64,000 nucleotides of DNA from Aradus depressus. Its lineage: Eukaryota; Arthropoda; Insecta; Hemiptera; Aradidae. Both the position numbers and the translations under genes were made by a program. The stretch is from assembly GCA_963662175.1 (NCBI GenBank), contig OY759217.1:17424562-17488561 (forward strand), in the 5' to 3' direction. The notes under the pieces are model-generated. The model searched no databases. It was not told where the DNA came from and was given only the letters and a program-made list of their open reading frames with translations. Shown here piece by piece: positions 33,712 through 47,400 of this stretch. Position 1 is the stretch's first letter. Each line of letters begins with the position of its first letter.

Positions 33712-34900
33712 AAATCGCCGACTATGTACTTCCCCAGCACGAATTAATCAATTATGTTTTCGCTCTCCCTCCAATGCTAATCGACTGTTTGGGCTAAAAC
33801 TCAACGTTTGTTATACATAGTGGCTTCTGAATCCTCATACTAAATTTTGTACCGATGCATTCATTACATGGGCAGTTATTAGGATAATTGAGTCGAGCTC
33901 CCCTTTCTTTCAACCGTTTTCGCGGAAAATTGATAGGTGTCATACTTATGGAGATTTGAATTTGGATATAAAATTTTATGTCGATACATTATTTACATCG
34001 GAAGTTATTTGATTTTTGAGTTGAACCCAACTCGGTCTCCCCTGGTTCCTCTGAAAATTAATAGACGCTGTCCTTATACGTCTTTGTATATTGACGCGTT
34101 CCAGGCAAAAGGCCCTATTCCTCAATTTTTAAGATTTTCATGTTTTGGCCCTATCTCACACTATTGACTATCCCGCACATTTCTGTTAACTCCAGTTTGT
34201 AATCATTTTTAACAAAATTTATAAAAAGAGGAAATTAGAAATTGGAGAGCCTTTGGCATTGCAAAATGTGGTACAGCCCTAACCCTCCTTTTGAAGGCCC
34301 TAACCCACATACTCTCACAAAACTTTAGATCATTTGAGAGACCAAAAGACCTATCCCCCAGTCCAAATGCCCTATCCCACTAGTTTGATGCTGTTGATTG
34401 ATCCGTTTCATTTAAATCTAGCGCCCTAATCAACAAAAATGTCATTGTAAAAAAGGAAAATAAAGTAATTTTTTATTTTACCAATGATAGAAGTGGGTTA
34501 GGGCTTTCGTTCTGAACATTCGGGACTTTCAGAAACTGCCAAAAGCCCTAACCAATAGGTTTGGCAGTTTACTATATGAGACAGGACCCGTTGCTACAAG
34601 GTGACAAAGGCCCTAATCAACAAAGTGGTTCACTTTACTGTTATTTCTTGTAAAGAGATGTAAGTATTGATGAAAAATAATTGTTCTATGTAACATAAAA
34701 GATTCTTAAAAATTACAATTAAACTAATATGGAAAGCCAACTTGGTTTGTTTAATAATGAAACAGTTTTTTTTTCTCCTGTAAAGTTAACCTTATGTGGG
34801 TTAGGACCTTTTGCCTGGAACGCATTGATATACATATCAAATTTCGTTTCAATACATTCATTTACAACGGCGGTTATTAACGTGCCCTTAATTACTATTC
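33712..34900 (-). repeat. DR1 copy (minus) interrupted by a TIR element
   Basis: Starts TCGCCGACTATGTACTTCCC (the 3' end block in inverse) and has several GATACATT/CGGCAGTTATT units. The TIR element occupies 34089-34825, after which DR1 resumes with ATATCAAATTTCGTTTCAAT. Confidence 0.75.
34089..34825. mobile_element. TIR element with GCCCTA subterminal repeats, nested in DR1
   Basis: The ends GCGTTCCAGGCAAAAGGCCC and CCTTTTGCCTGGAACGC are inverted repeats of about 22 bp. AGGCCCTA/AGCCCTAACC motifs recur many times in the left half and in both orientations in the right half. It interrupts a DR1 copy, with ATTGA next to both ends. It has no coding frame. Confidence 0.8.
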
Positions 34901-35381
34901 AACAAAATATCTGGAAGACCGAATGCGTTTTCTTTATCTACTTAAGATTTCTTTCTCTCTTTCTCCCTCTCCATGTTTAAAACCATTTTAATTCCACCCT
35001 TCTGTCGAAGAAGAACGTTATTATGAAAAATCGTTTTAAAGTAATTACGTACACTCGTTACAATTGAAATACAATTGTTGTTCATTTTATACAATTAAAA
35101 AATAAATAAACATAAAGAAAAAAAATTCAAGTATGTTTGTCAAATATTTACAACACCTTAAACTTACTGAATTACCATATTCCAAACTTTGATTTTTACT
35201 TACTGTTAAAACTTCGTTCAAATCGACAGACAATTAGCTCGTATAATTTTCGTTTCTCAATTGAGTGTTGAGTACACATTGTAACTTATATATTTTTTTT
35301 ATTATTATTTTTGTTTATTAATTAATTTTCTTCCTTTGTTTTTCCCAAATTTCCCCAAAAAGGGAATTGATCTTCACTTAC

Positions 35382-35454
35382 GATGGTCCCAATTGGAGTT
35401 GTAAAACCAGGAACTGTCGTCCCTTTTTCCCCATCCGCCTTCCATACTGTTTTC
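35382..35454 (-). CDS. otd: probable additional otd 3' exon with Otx-tail-like residues
   Basis: On the minus strand a 73-bp segment has a good acceptor (TTTATGTTTCAG) and a perfect donor (GTAAGTGAAG). In phase 0 it reads [20 protein letters not shown] then NWDH. The Asp/Ser-Trp pattern recalls the Otx C-terminal tail repeats, and the phase fits the candidate donor at 37167 in the previous exon. All three frames are open over so short a length, so the frame rests on this resemblance. A last exon further downstream is needed and was not identified. Confidence 0.5.
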
Positions 35455-38400
35455 CTGAAACATAAATATTCTTATAAACATGGAGAATAAGAGAATAATT
35501 TAAGATTAATTATATCTCATAATAAAATGAGTTAATGATTAATCTATATAGGAATATTTTCAGATATATATTTAATCTTTAATTAAAAACTTTCTAGAAG
35601 AAGCAAAAATTGCAATTGTTCAATGAATATGTACAATAATTGTACTTCCCCAGATTTAAGAAGTTTAGTTTATTTTCCGACCTCAAGTTTTCAAAGAATG
35701 AGAACAAAAATGCTGTCTATGTTTTTTTTTATTAATTATTATTAAACATATTGTTACATATTATTCTATCTTTGAATATATCAATGATAATAATATATCA
35801 ATAGAAAAGCAAATAAATATATATACTTAGATATAATCAACAATAATAATGAGAATGGACATGACAGTGACTCGATAAATTAATAAAGTAGGTACATATT
35901 AAGATAGAAGAATCCCTAAGTATAAAGAAAACTATTGTAGAGAAGCAATACAAAAAACAGAAAGAGAAAAAAATAAGATAAAATAAATAAATAAAAATAG
36001 AATCTTTAGTAAAAAGAAAAAATGAGAAAAGAAAAAGTGACTAAAATAAGAAATATTCTAGTAATATATAAGAAAAATAAAATTAAAATAAATGAATAAT
36101 AAAGTGCTGATGGAATGAACCTGACAGCCTGCGTGATGTGCCTCTGTCATGTGTGTGAACATGAAAACTCCGATTAGAATGAATATATCGATACACAATT
36201 TAGATTGAGGATTGAGAACACTATTAATTTGTAGCCCAAACGGTAGATTGTTTCGGGGGGTTGTGTGAAAAACTAATTGATTAATTCAATCTGGGGAAAT
36301 AGATTGTCTGTGATTTACCGACAACTTTTTAATTTTGAGATGTAGCCAGCGATTAGAAATTTGGGGGGGTTCGCACTTGAAAACCTAGAGCATGGGCCGC
36401 ATTATAAATAAGTGTATAATGGTTGCAACCCCAAAATTAAAGCAATGAACGGAGTATGAACAACTATAACAACGTGGAAAAATGCAGTTTTCCTCAAAAT
36501 ATACATAATTAAATTCTAAAAATATCATTAGAAATCTTAGAATTATTTATTTTATTACCCTAAAGCCTCCTCAAACCTTTTAGATACCAGCACGCAGTGG
36601 AAATATCAAATATCCTACTTTTAACTAGTGTAAGCAAATGTTATTAAACTTTTTTGAGTAATTGTTGTTCGTTTTACAACCAAAAAAAAGTAGTGATTGT
36701 TAATGATTTACTTTTACATTTTTTACTGGTTAAATTTTTTGCAAGGCACTACTATAGAAGTCATTGTTGTAGTAGGTAACCTGTCGTAAAAATGCCTATA
36801 GTGTACACATCCTAGGCAAATATTAATTTCTTGCAGAAGGCCTTTGACGTGACACATAAAACGTTTTACCTAAGATTACCATTTGCCTAAGACATATATA
36901 ATTATGGCATTAATGTATAGAAACCATTGTTGTAGTAGGTACACTATAGTATGAATAAGATACTGACTGACGCCTCAATATGCAATATTCTTTAAGATAT
37001 ATATAGAATTAATGTTTTAAAACGAAGTAGTCAACACAGAGTTAGCTCAATGACTTTCAACTTTCAAATGTCCGAAAAAAATATATAAATATACAATAAT
37101 CAAAGGTGAGAGAAAACAATTTTATATTTTGAATAATTTAATGTAAAAATAAATCTAAGTTTTAATACTAACAGTTGAGGCAGGTAGTGGAGGAGGCAGA
37201 TATTCCATATTGGAGTAGTAGCCACTATAGTTGTGAGAGTAGCCGCTAGGGTAGCTAGTGGCGGGGGCACTCAGTCTTGTCTGGTCCCCGCTTGAGTCCA
37301 GCACTGCAGGGCTCCAGATACTCGAGTTACATACTGCCATAACATGCAAAATAATAATAATAAAAATAATGTTTTATTAACGGGACTGATCCCAATATAC
37401 ATTTTGTTATGTATATTTATTTAAATAAATTTACAAACGAAAAAAAAAATTTATACAGAGAAATAAACCCTCAACAAGTAATAAAAAATAAAATGAAACT
37501 AAAATGGTGCTAATAACAAAAGTAGTTATAAATAAAAAAAATAATAGAACAATAGGTGCCGAGACATTTTTTTTACTTATTTATTTGAGTTTTTTTTTCG
37601 TTTTCATATTTTTATTGTTACAAGATATTAAACATTAACAAACGACATGCGTGCCGCAATTTGATTTTGTTGCGCATACATGCATTTTTTTTTTTTTACA
37701 TTTATTATAAAATTTCTAATTATGAAAATATGTACATCACAACAAGGAAATATGGACAGACTGAGAAAAAACCCTATTTGAGTCTCTTGATGAAGGCATC
37801 CTCAAGGGTCCTCTTCAGGGAGGTCACACCGCCAACGAAGATTATAGACCTCGGGGAGGATTGACCGGCGAGGAACGAACCGACAATTAGTGTGTTCGAA
37901 TGTGGCATGAACTACTTGTGCGAAGCTGTTGTGTGACTTTGTAAAACAAATTGGTATCTTGAGGTCAAGGCGAATGTAACATGGAGCATTTGGTTTAATT
38001 TATTTATACCTTTCACAGACTCAGCCACAGGGCCGTGCTACGAGTATTGGCCGCCCGGTGCAAATAACGTTACCGCCCCCCCCCCCCCCCCCCCCTCCTC
38101 CACAATTAAAGTATCCGAATGTTGTTATATTTTTCCTCTTTACATTTCAATAAGTTAATTATTTTTATTTTCCAAATAAATATTTGAGCAAGGAAATTAA
38201 TAATATGTGTAACGACAATAATATTTTATTTTCAAACATTATATTATGAACTATTAAACATAATTATTACCCATGTACATAATAATGATAGGTAATAAAC
38301 TTTGATATTGGTAATATTAAAAAACATAAAAATATAATTTTTTTTATGGATACACCTTTTAGTTTAGTAAAGTAGTTTTTAATGAACACAAGTCAATTTT

Positions 38401-41400
38401 TTCTGGGATGATATTTTTAAAAGCGTTCAGCTGCCCTGCTGGTTACAAAAGCAGGGAGCCATCTGCCGAAGGTACTTTTCATTAGGTACCCATATTTCCC
38501 TTTTTCCCCCATCACTTCAAATGAATTTATCTTGCTTTTCCCCTTGGTTTCAATTTCTTTTTGTTCTCTTCTCTATATTTGGCTTTGACAATGATAGATT
38601 TAAAATAAAGAAAAGAAAAATTAGCGCGGTCTAGCGGCCGCCTCTATTATGGGCTTAAATTTGGCCGCCAGTGTGCCTCGCAGGCGTTAATAGGGTCTGC
38701 GGGGCTCTGCGCAGCCATCCCTAAAGAAGATGTAAGGGCTCCTGTAGAGATTTGGACGCGTCCTTAGCCAACTTATCCAATGTCATTGATATTATCAAAA
38801 TATATCTATAACCATCTAGCATTATGGGTCGGTCTCCAACGATTACTTGTTGAAAACATTATAGGTATCAACTGAATAACAAAATTATGAACCAGGTAAA
38901 TGAAAATGGTGGATATGATGAATGAACCCGATTCTACTTTGTCAATTACCAAGAGAAGGGTCTTTAGGGAGAACCTGACATCGTACAATCTCGAGACCAT
39001 ACCTTAACGTTCCATCCGTGTACACCGTCCTTCAGATGGGACGTTAAGCGATGTTCCCAAGCGAAGTCCTATAAGATATTTTATTTTTAAATATGTAAGA
39101 ATAACGTCTCGACTCGAAAAAAAAAACATACCCGAAGCCAAATTATTGTGCTACCGGCGCCATTGCAAATAAAATTAATAATAGGAAAAACATTAGATGA
39201 GTTTATGTAGTTGTGAATTTCATTTGAGTTAATAAAAAAAAAATTTACATTTGAAAAAAGTAGTTACCAGGTGAAGAGTATGAGGTGGACGTGGGAGTCT
39301 GAGAAGGTTTGGTGTAGTTGCTGGCTGGAGTCTCCCTGGAAGGGTTGCTAATCTTTGGAGAAGTGGCACTACTCTTGATCTTCGTGCTTCCAGTTCTGCT
39401 CTGTTTCTCTCCTCCGTTCTGTTGTTGTTGCTGTTGTTGTTTTATCTGTTGTCTACATTTAGCTCGTCGATTTTTGAACCAAACCTGCAAAGTGTTTACA
39501 AATGTATCAGGGCTATATATACATATATATCACAGTGAAAATAGTAGTTGAACAGTGAACCACAGCCGAGCTGCTTAATGCGACCCGCGGAATGATTTGG
39601 AAACGTGAAAACCTACAAGCTTTTTTTACCTTGGAATAGTTCATTTTGAATAAAATAAAGTATCAGCCATTAACTGCATACATATAACGCACATGATCTA
39701 CCCGAATAAGAAAGTTAAAAGTGCCCTGTATTAAAATTAGTTATGTTCTCTACCGGCAGTTAAGTTTTCATAAAATGTGTTCTCGTATCAACTCGCAATC
39801 CACGATCTCTTTTATTAGTTACAGTGCAATACGTCATTTTCCTTTATTTTTCTGTCTTTTGAAAATTTGTAAACATTCATGGCCGTGTTTTCTCGTTTGA
39901 ATAATCTAAAGCATTTTTGTCAACATTCCTCATACAAAAATACAATTTTTAAAAATGCTTAAAATTTTCGTTTTTTTAGTAGTTTTTTGAATGGTATTAA
40001 TTTAAAAAAAATTATGACAACTCGTATAATCCTTCGAAATACTATTAAGTTTATATTTTTTAAATCGAATAAAAAAACTGCGTTTTATCTCTCTTTTACT
40101 AAAAATTATACCTATCTTAGTCTGATAACAATGTTGTGTTGTACCCTGTACATGATGGCAGGTAATGTGGGAAGCTGTTGAAGATAACATTAAGAGGTAA
40201 GGTTGTGAATCCATGAAGAAGCTAAATGAGATGCTGCAGACAAGAAGAAATAGTCTTGATGAGACTTAGCGATGGGCATAGTCGATTCACCCATCTTCAT
40301 CTGGTCCGCCGAGAAGACCCAACGAGGTGTGAGAAATGCGGCATATATGTCAGCATAAAGTACATCTTTGAGGAGTGTCCCCACTATACAGCCAGCATGG
40401 CCTTACATGGGATTCACAACCCCAGTCTTCTATCTGATTCGAAACTAACTTTTAACCAACAAACTATTTGACTTTTTAAAAGCAAATAACCTAATGTCAT
40501 TAGAGGGCGCCGCTCAGTGCTATGAGTGCTTGACTTCTGAGCTCAAGATCGTGGTTTCGTAACCCGACTGAGGCCCTTAGTTTATTTTATCTGGTAGGTA
40601 AAATAAACTTAAGCACGCCGTCCTTCGGATGGGACGATAAGCGAGGATCCCGAGCCTGTACGATGTCAGGTACTCGTTAAAGATCCCTCCCTAGGTGAAT
40701 AAAAATTTAGGATAGGCAAAATTTAGGACTCCCGCAGTAGAGTCGGGCTCATGTCCACCAGAGTGAGTCATAAAACCTAACCTAACCTAATGTCATTTTT
40801 CTGACGAGTCAGGGAATAGATAATTATGTGCAGGAATATAGGAAGATAAAAAATATTTAAAATAAATAAATAAATAAAATAATATAAAAAAATAATAATG
40901 ATAATAAAAAAAGAAAATAAGGAAAGTAAATAAATAAAATGAGAAAAAAAAACAAGAAAAAAAACTTGTATAAATTATAAGTTAGTATACACTGTGGTGA
41001 TTTGGGTACATCTATAATATAATAATTCATGTAAGATTAAGTGTAAAGGCCTACGTAGTGGCAATCTTTGGCGCTGATGATCCTCGCAGTTGAGCGCCCA
41101 AAAAAGCAAAACTACTAGGTACTACTACTCCTTCGAAATTCTATTAAGTTTATATATTTCAAATCGAATAAAAATCTGCGTTTTACCTCTCTTTTAAATT
41201 AAAAAAATTAATTACTTATTTATTCTTTTTTAGTTCATTCAAATAAAAACTTGTTTTTAAAAAAAGTTTTTTTATTTAAACCTTTAATAAATAGCCTTAG
41301 AAATATACGGCAGTCCACATTAACCATAGAGATCTAACAACTCCAGTCATCAAGCCCATTAATATAAATATATAACTAGGGGGGTGGGGCTGAGCCCCCA

Positions 41401-44400
41401 TGGCGCCCCCAGGGATGCCCTGTATCCTAGTGACAAACACAAAACGCCCCCCATTCTTCTAGTATTATCAACAAATTCTTCACCCATCCTCTCTCATAGA
41501 GCCCCTACCCAGTCCTCTGAATGGTCGGGTAAACCAAGCGGGTCTCCACCCCTCTCTCTTCTCTCTCCCCTACTAACATTCGGAAAAAAAAAGTTTTTCA
41601 ACTTTTTTTTTTCTTTCTTTGGTCGAGTCCAGGACGGGGATTTAAGTCTGGATTAAGTCCCGAAATTCGGTAAGGGAGTCCCTCGGATTAAGGCAAGAAA
41701 AAATTACTTTTTTTTTCTCTCTCCAAAAGGCTGAAGGAATTTTTTTTTTCCTTTACTTTATTTTTTTAATTTGAATTAATTCATTTTGTTAATTGAGAGT
41801 TAGATAATAGAAGAAAGTTTTTAAAATAAGTCTATATTTCATCTGATATTTATTTGTTTACATTTTGTATTACAGTAACATTAGGAAGGGACTGTCAGAC
41901 TTCTGGTCGATAAAAACAAACTCCACTGAATGTGCCTCCTCCAGGCCCTGTATTTACATACAATAATAGTAATAAGCTTATATAAATAATCTGGAATTAA
42001 GTAAAAATAAAACAGTAAAAACTAAATTTAAATAAACAAAATGTGTAAAAAAATAAAAATACAATAATATAATTATAATGACACCATAATTTGTTTTATC
42101 TTAACATTTGTATTATGTTGTGATGTATGTTTTATTTATTTAAATTTAATTTTTTATTGTTTCATTTTTACCTAATTTTAGCATACAACTATGAAGGGTC
42201 AGGGGGAAGAACGTTTTCAGTTCATGCAACAACATTTTTCAGGAGGCTAAAAAAAAAGTTTTTCTTTAAAAATCTGGTTTAATTACAGTGTTAGAAACTT
42301 AATTTTAATTTTATATCATGGTAAATGTTATATAAAATTCAAAACAAACTATTTTTCTTTAAAAGCAAATAAAAATGGGTGTGAGGAAAAAAATTCTCTT
42401 CGCCTCCACGTCCACGTCCTTGTAGTTTGAGCTGGATTCTGAAACCAAATCCACGTCGGATTGAAAGAGACGGTACTGAGCCATACAAAATCGCACAAAC
42501 ATTAATTTTAATTTTTTTTGGACTGAAAGCTTTCTTTCCCCTGACCCTTCATATATATCCTATATATATATATTAATCCAAGTCCTGAAGAAGGCACACT
42601 CAGCAAAGAAAGCTTGGCAGATATGCAGATATTCTTGGATTTGTTTCTCTAAACTCCAAACATGATCCTACCTTTCGTTGACCAGTCCTGCTACACAGTT
42701 GAGTAATAATATTTTTAAGATCATTTGTACATTAAGGATTTTTTTATTTCTTCAAGGAGGGGCAAGAATGATTTAATTTCAACATCTTTTGATGACTATC
42801 CTAATAATTTTTAAAATGAAAGAAATGTCAAATTTCAGCAATAATGACCGAAGGAAAGGGGGGCTTCAGGGGTGGGGGCTCAATTTAAAAACCATAATAA
42901 ATATCGATGTAATGAATATATCAGGTTGAATATTAGCGCAAACTGTCGAAATTTTTTTTTGTGTAAAGGAGAGGCAAAGCTGTATTTAAGGATGTTCGGA
43001 TATATCGATTCGATTTCAAAGGTCTCTTGAAGATCGATATAAACAAATTCTACTGTACTCTTTAGTTTTATTATTTCGAGGTAGGACAGGAGGTCTAGTG
43101 GTGGAACAGATAACTGTGGAGACAGAGAGACAGAGAGCTGCCTAAGGAAGTATTACAAGTGAGATCAATGTGAAGCCACCAAACCTCCCACCACCCTCCT
43201 AGGACAGGTTTCTGTCACCTCTCTTTCTCTCTCTCTCTAGAGTCGTTTTACAGGGGAATGTCCTCTGTCCTACCACCCACCCCCAGGATCATCCCGGAGC
43301 TTGTCCAACTTGGCTACCGAATCGCTAGTTTGAGAAGAAAGGAGTCAACACATATACACAGCGTCGGGTCTGTGCTATTCTGTCACCTCTCTCTCTCTCT
43401 CTCTCTAGAGTTGTTTTACAGGGGAATGTCCTCTGTCCTACCACCCACCCTCCAGGATCATCTCGGAGCTTGTAAATAACTCGAAAAATAATGATTTTTG
43501 AGTTATTTGTCTGTATCAAGATAAAATGAACACCCTGTATATACTCGATCGTATATAGGACACGAGAACCTGTACTGTTTCTAAAAGGATCGACGCGTCG
43601 CGACGGCGGGAGAGTCAGCATTTCTATTCTTTCGGATGTATCTTATCTAATCAGTATTTTACTTCCATAGCTATTCGAAGTATTTACTTATTATTTCTTT
43701 AGGTTCAATACATCGGTACTTAGTTATTATGGTTTTTGAATTAAGCCCCTCAACCTCCCCTCCCTTCAGCCGATATCACAGAAATTTGACAGGTTATGTC
43801 CTCATTGGGTTTTGACTTTAAATATGGAAGTTCATGTTGATACATTCATTTCATCGGCAGTTATTTAATTATTGGGAAAAACCAACATAAATTTTTCCCT
43901 GCTTAAAGTTGGTACTGGTTAATACACCCCCTACTTTACGTTTAGCTGGGGGAAGTAAAACGAAAGAACAAAAAGATAATACAATAAAATGATCAAATCC
44001 TTAAATATATGATTGAGGATTTGTTTGGAAAATACTTTTGAATGCTAATCATATATAGAGGGGCGGGACCAATTGTCTGGGAACCACATAATACCATCAG
44101 ATCTCCTCACTTAATATTTAGTTGCAAAGTTATAAATATTTATAACCGGTTATCAAACTGAATATTAGTAAAGAAGATTCTGCTTGTGTAGTAATTATCA
44201 TTACAGTAACTTTTAACCTCTGTAGGCTATTCATGGTTATGGGATACTCAGGACCCTGATCTTATCAGCAGACATAAGAAAAAGATTGTGAGTAGATTTG
44301 AAGAAAGGAGCCGCGATAGAGACATTCAGCACATTCTCGAATCTAACTATAACCTCACATACAAGGATATTTACTGTTACAACGTCTACTTAAAGCTGAG

Positions 44401-47400
44401 GACAAATATCGAGAGGACGAGAGTGTTGGCTCAGATACGGCTGTGTAGAGAAAGCCTGGCTAGAGTGACGGTGGGAGGAGTGACCTACCTCTTCAACAGG
44501 GAAGACAGCTGTAGTGTCTGCAACGAAGACCGACCGGACGACATCCACCATTTCTTCATGGAGTGTCCAGCCTTCAGCCAACTAAGAAAAAAGTACCTGG
44601 TAGAAGCACTAAAGAGCCCGCAACCTCACAAGACCCTTTTCAACATTGCAAACAACCAAAACCTCAATAATATCATACTATACATGGCGCTAAAAATTAG
44701 AGGACATTGAAGTTTTCAAATAAAATACCATTTTTATTTTTGTTTTAATTTGTTTATTAACAGTTAGCTTCTATTACTTTGTATTTTATTATTATTATTA
44801 TTTTATATTTTCATTTATTTGTACTTTTTTTAAACTGAATAATGTATATATCAGGCCGAACCCTGAGCCTAAAAGATGTATTTCTTAAAGGCTAATAAAG
44901 AATTGAATTGAATTGAATTGAATTGAATTGAATTGAATTACAGTAACTTTGATGGGCATCTTATTACATGTGTTTAGTTTTTTACATGGGGTTTGGACAG
45001 TGTTGAAAAAAGCATAACTGAACTTCTTCGAAGAAAGTAAAAGTGGTCGGTGAATTACTGACAATGCTAAAACCAGTGGTCGGTGAATTACTGGCAATGC
45101 TGAAACCAGTAGTTTGTGACCATACAAGGTATAGGGGAAGTTATGTAATCGGTCAAAAGTTCGATTCAAATTCAAAAAACCTGTCTGTGTGTATATCGAC
45201 ACGAATTTTTATATGTAAATTCAAATTCACCGACAACGTTTTTACTGAATTGACGGAAGGGGGCTAATAGTACTTAACTCAAGATCGTGGGTTCGATGTC
45301 TTCGGTTTTGTTATCTGGGAGGTAAAAAAAAAAGTTCTTAAGCATACCGGCCTTCGGATTTCAGGTTAGAAGATGGTCCCAATACGATGTCAGGTTAAAG
45401 ATCCCTTATCCTAGGTGAATAACCTGAAGAAAGAGAGCTTTGGCAGTAGGCGGTATGACTATGAATCAATAATAATTATTTTAAATGCTCAAATGTTTCT
45501 CTCATACAATATTTTCAATTCTTATCCACGAAGAGTAAGCATACGCAACTGGCATAATCACTTTCGCTGTTTATATTAAAATGTATCCTCACTTATTTAT
45601 TCGGTATTAGTAATCCCCCCCCCCCCCCAGAAGGATTAACATTACAATCAGCAACTGATAGCTCATTTCCATTGGTGATGCCCTAATTGAAATTTCTGAT
45701 TTCATTCATTTAATCCCATCAGTTCCATTTCGAATGGAAACAAAAACCAGAGGAATTCTAGGTAAAAACACATTTGAAAATTTCGAATAATTATTATTGG
45801 TTTTTGACTCATATAAGTGTAATTCCATTACTTTTGTACAATTTCGAAAAAGTCGGGTTCTCGGAATAGCGCCAAATTTTAGGACATGAAAGTATGTACC
45901 AAAAAGATAGGATTCCCACAGTTTTAGCCCTATAGATCCATTTCCGCCCTCCTGCGGTCCTTAAAAGGGGACAAAAAACGGCTAAAAATAGCCTATTCTT
46001 CAACAATCGTTTTCTCAGCGTTGAAAACAGGAGTAGACATGTAACTGGCGGCAAATGATTCGTTATTCTATGTATTTTTATTTCAAAATGTCGCACTTGG
46101 AGTTATATTGTCCTTATGTGGTTTTGGTCACACATATAAAATATCGTCTCGAGACATTCATTCTATCGGGAGTTATCGTGTTCACAGACCCACACACAAA
46201 CTCCGCATCGATTGCATAACTTCCCCTATACCTACTTCGTATAGCTGGGGAAGTAAAATTACTTTATTACCTGAAAATTTGACCCAAAATAAGAAGTAAA
46301 AAGGAAGGTGAAATAAAGACTGGGATATAAAGGAGGTGAGATTGATGAATTGGTTTTGGTTGTGTGTGTGGGTGAATGGCATTGTGTGTGTGGCCCATTG
46401 AGAGAGGCACGCTTGGCCGCGGGACCAGAGCACCCACCAACAATTCATTACAAGGCCTTCCATTTGTCAAGTTGAGGGGGGGTGTAATGAGGGGGCCGGG
46501 GATGCGAGGACACGTCTCGCTACCTGCCACCCCCAACCAAAACTGGGCCTTCCGATCCAAGTGCGCAGCAACTGGAACCCAGGTTAACACAATGGGGTAT
46601 ATCAATAAGTTGAGAAACTACAGCTTTGGGGCCCTTAGGCTTTGTTGGTTAATTCCGGCATTTCTTCCAGAGGTGTCTTCTTATTCTTTTTTCCGACAAT
46701 ACTTCGGGACTCTTACAAGTCCCTTCTTCGGAAGAAGGGACTTGTAAGAGTCCCGAAATATTGTCGGAAAAAATAAGAAATGCCGGAATTAACCAACAAT
46801 GTAACAGCCCTTAGGATTTTCCTTTGAAGGAGGCCCTCGAGAGAAGGGTATGAAGGGCACTTTTCTGATATGAAATAATCAAATATAATAGCAATCGACT
46901 GTTTCGGATAATTATCAGTTCTCGACTTCTGAATCCTAATACTAAAATTTGTGTTGATACATTCATTATATCGGCAGTTATTAGGGTTTTTGTGTTGACC
47001 CTCTTACCATGAATGACAAGAAGTCCATAGTATTCACTCTTCGGCGAAAATTGCCCTCCCGTCTTCCTTAACAGCAGTCCCATTCCTCAAGAAACGAAGT
47101 TTGCTACCTAGGCCTCATACTTGACAAACGAATGACCAGGAATCCTCACACCAGACACTGAACAGACGTTACAAACTGTTATTAAGACTACTAGACAAAA
47201 GATCAAAATTAACTCTGAGAACGAAACGATTAATATAGTAATATATACTTGGACTTATGGACTTGAACTATGGGGTTCTGCCAAAGCTTCCAATCTTCAG
47301 CGCATTCAATACTTGCAAATCCAAAATCTTTCATACAATAGCCAATGCTCCTTATTACATCTCCAACAAAACCCTTTGAACTGATCTCAATATTCCCTTT

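Larger units (their letters stand above)
44214..44937 (+). mobile_element. 5'-truncated LINE with target-site duplication and (GAATT)n tail
   Basis: The insertion is flanked by the 13-bp duplication TTACAGTAACTTT (44201-44213 and 44938-44950). An open frame from about 44222 to the stop at 44710 reads [18 protein letters not shown] and later [20 protein letters not shown], a C-x2-C-x7-H-x4-C knuckle found at the C-terminus of LINE ORF2. A 3' UTR follows, ending AATAAAG and about eight GAATT units. The exact duplication and open frame suggest a fairly recent insertion. It lies in the otd intron. Confidence 0.85.

Noticed and set aside
37661..37864. Coding frame of 67 codons on the plus strand in an otd intron
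   Set aside because: Low-complexity start in a T run and no recognisable motif; opposite strand to otd without splice signals.
43219..43240. CRISPR-like direct repeats
   Set aside because: Only two long copies with a CT microsatellite and no regular spacers, in a eukaryotic intron.
46267..46747. Overlapping open frames of over 110 codons in the GC-richer otd intron island
   Set aside because: Open frames on both strands are expected from GC-rich, stop-poor sequence; none has family resemblance, and the plus one runs into the palindrome.
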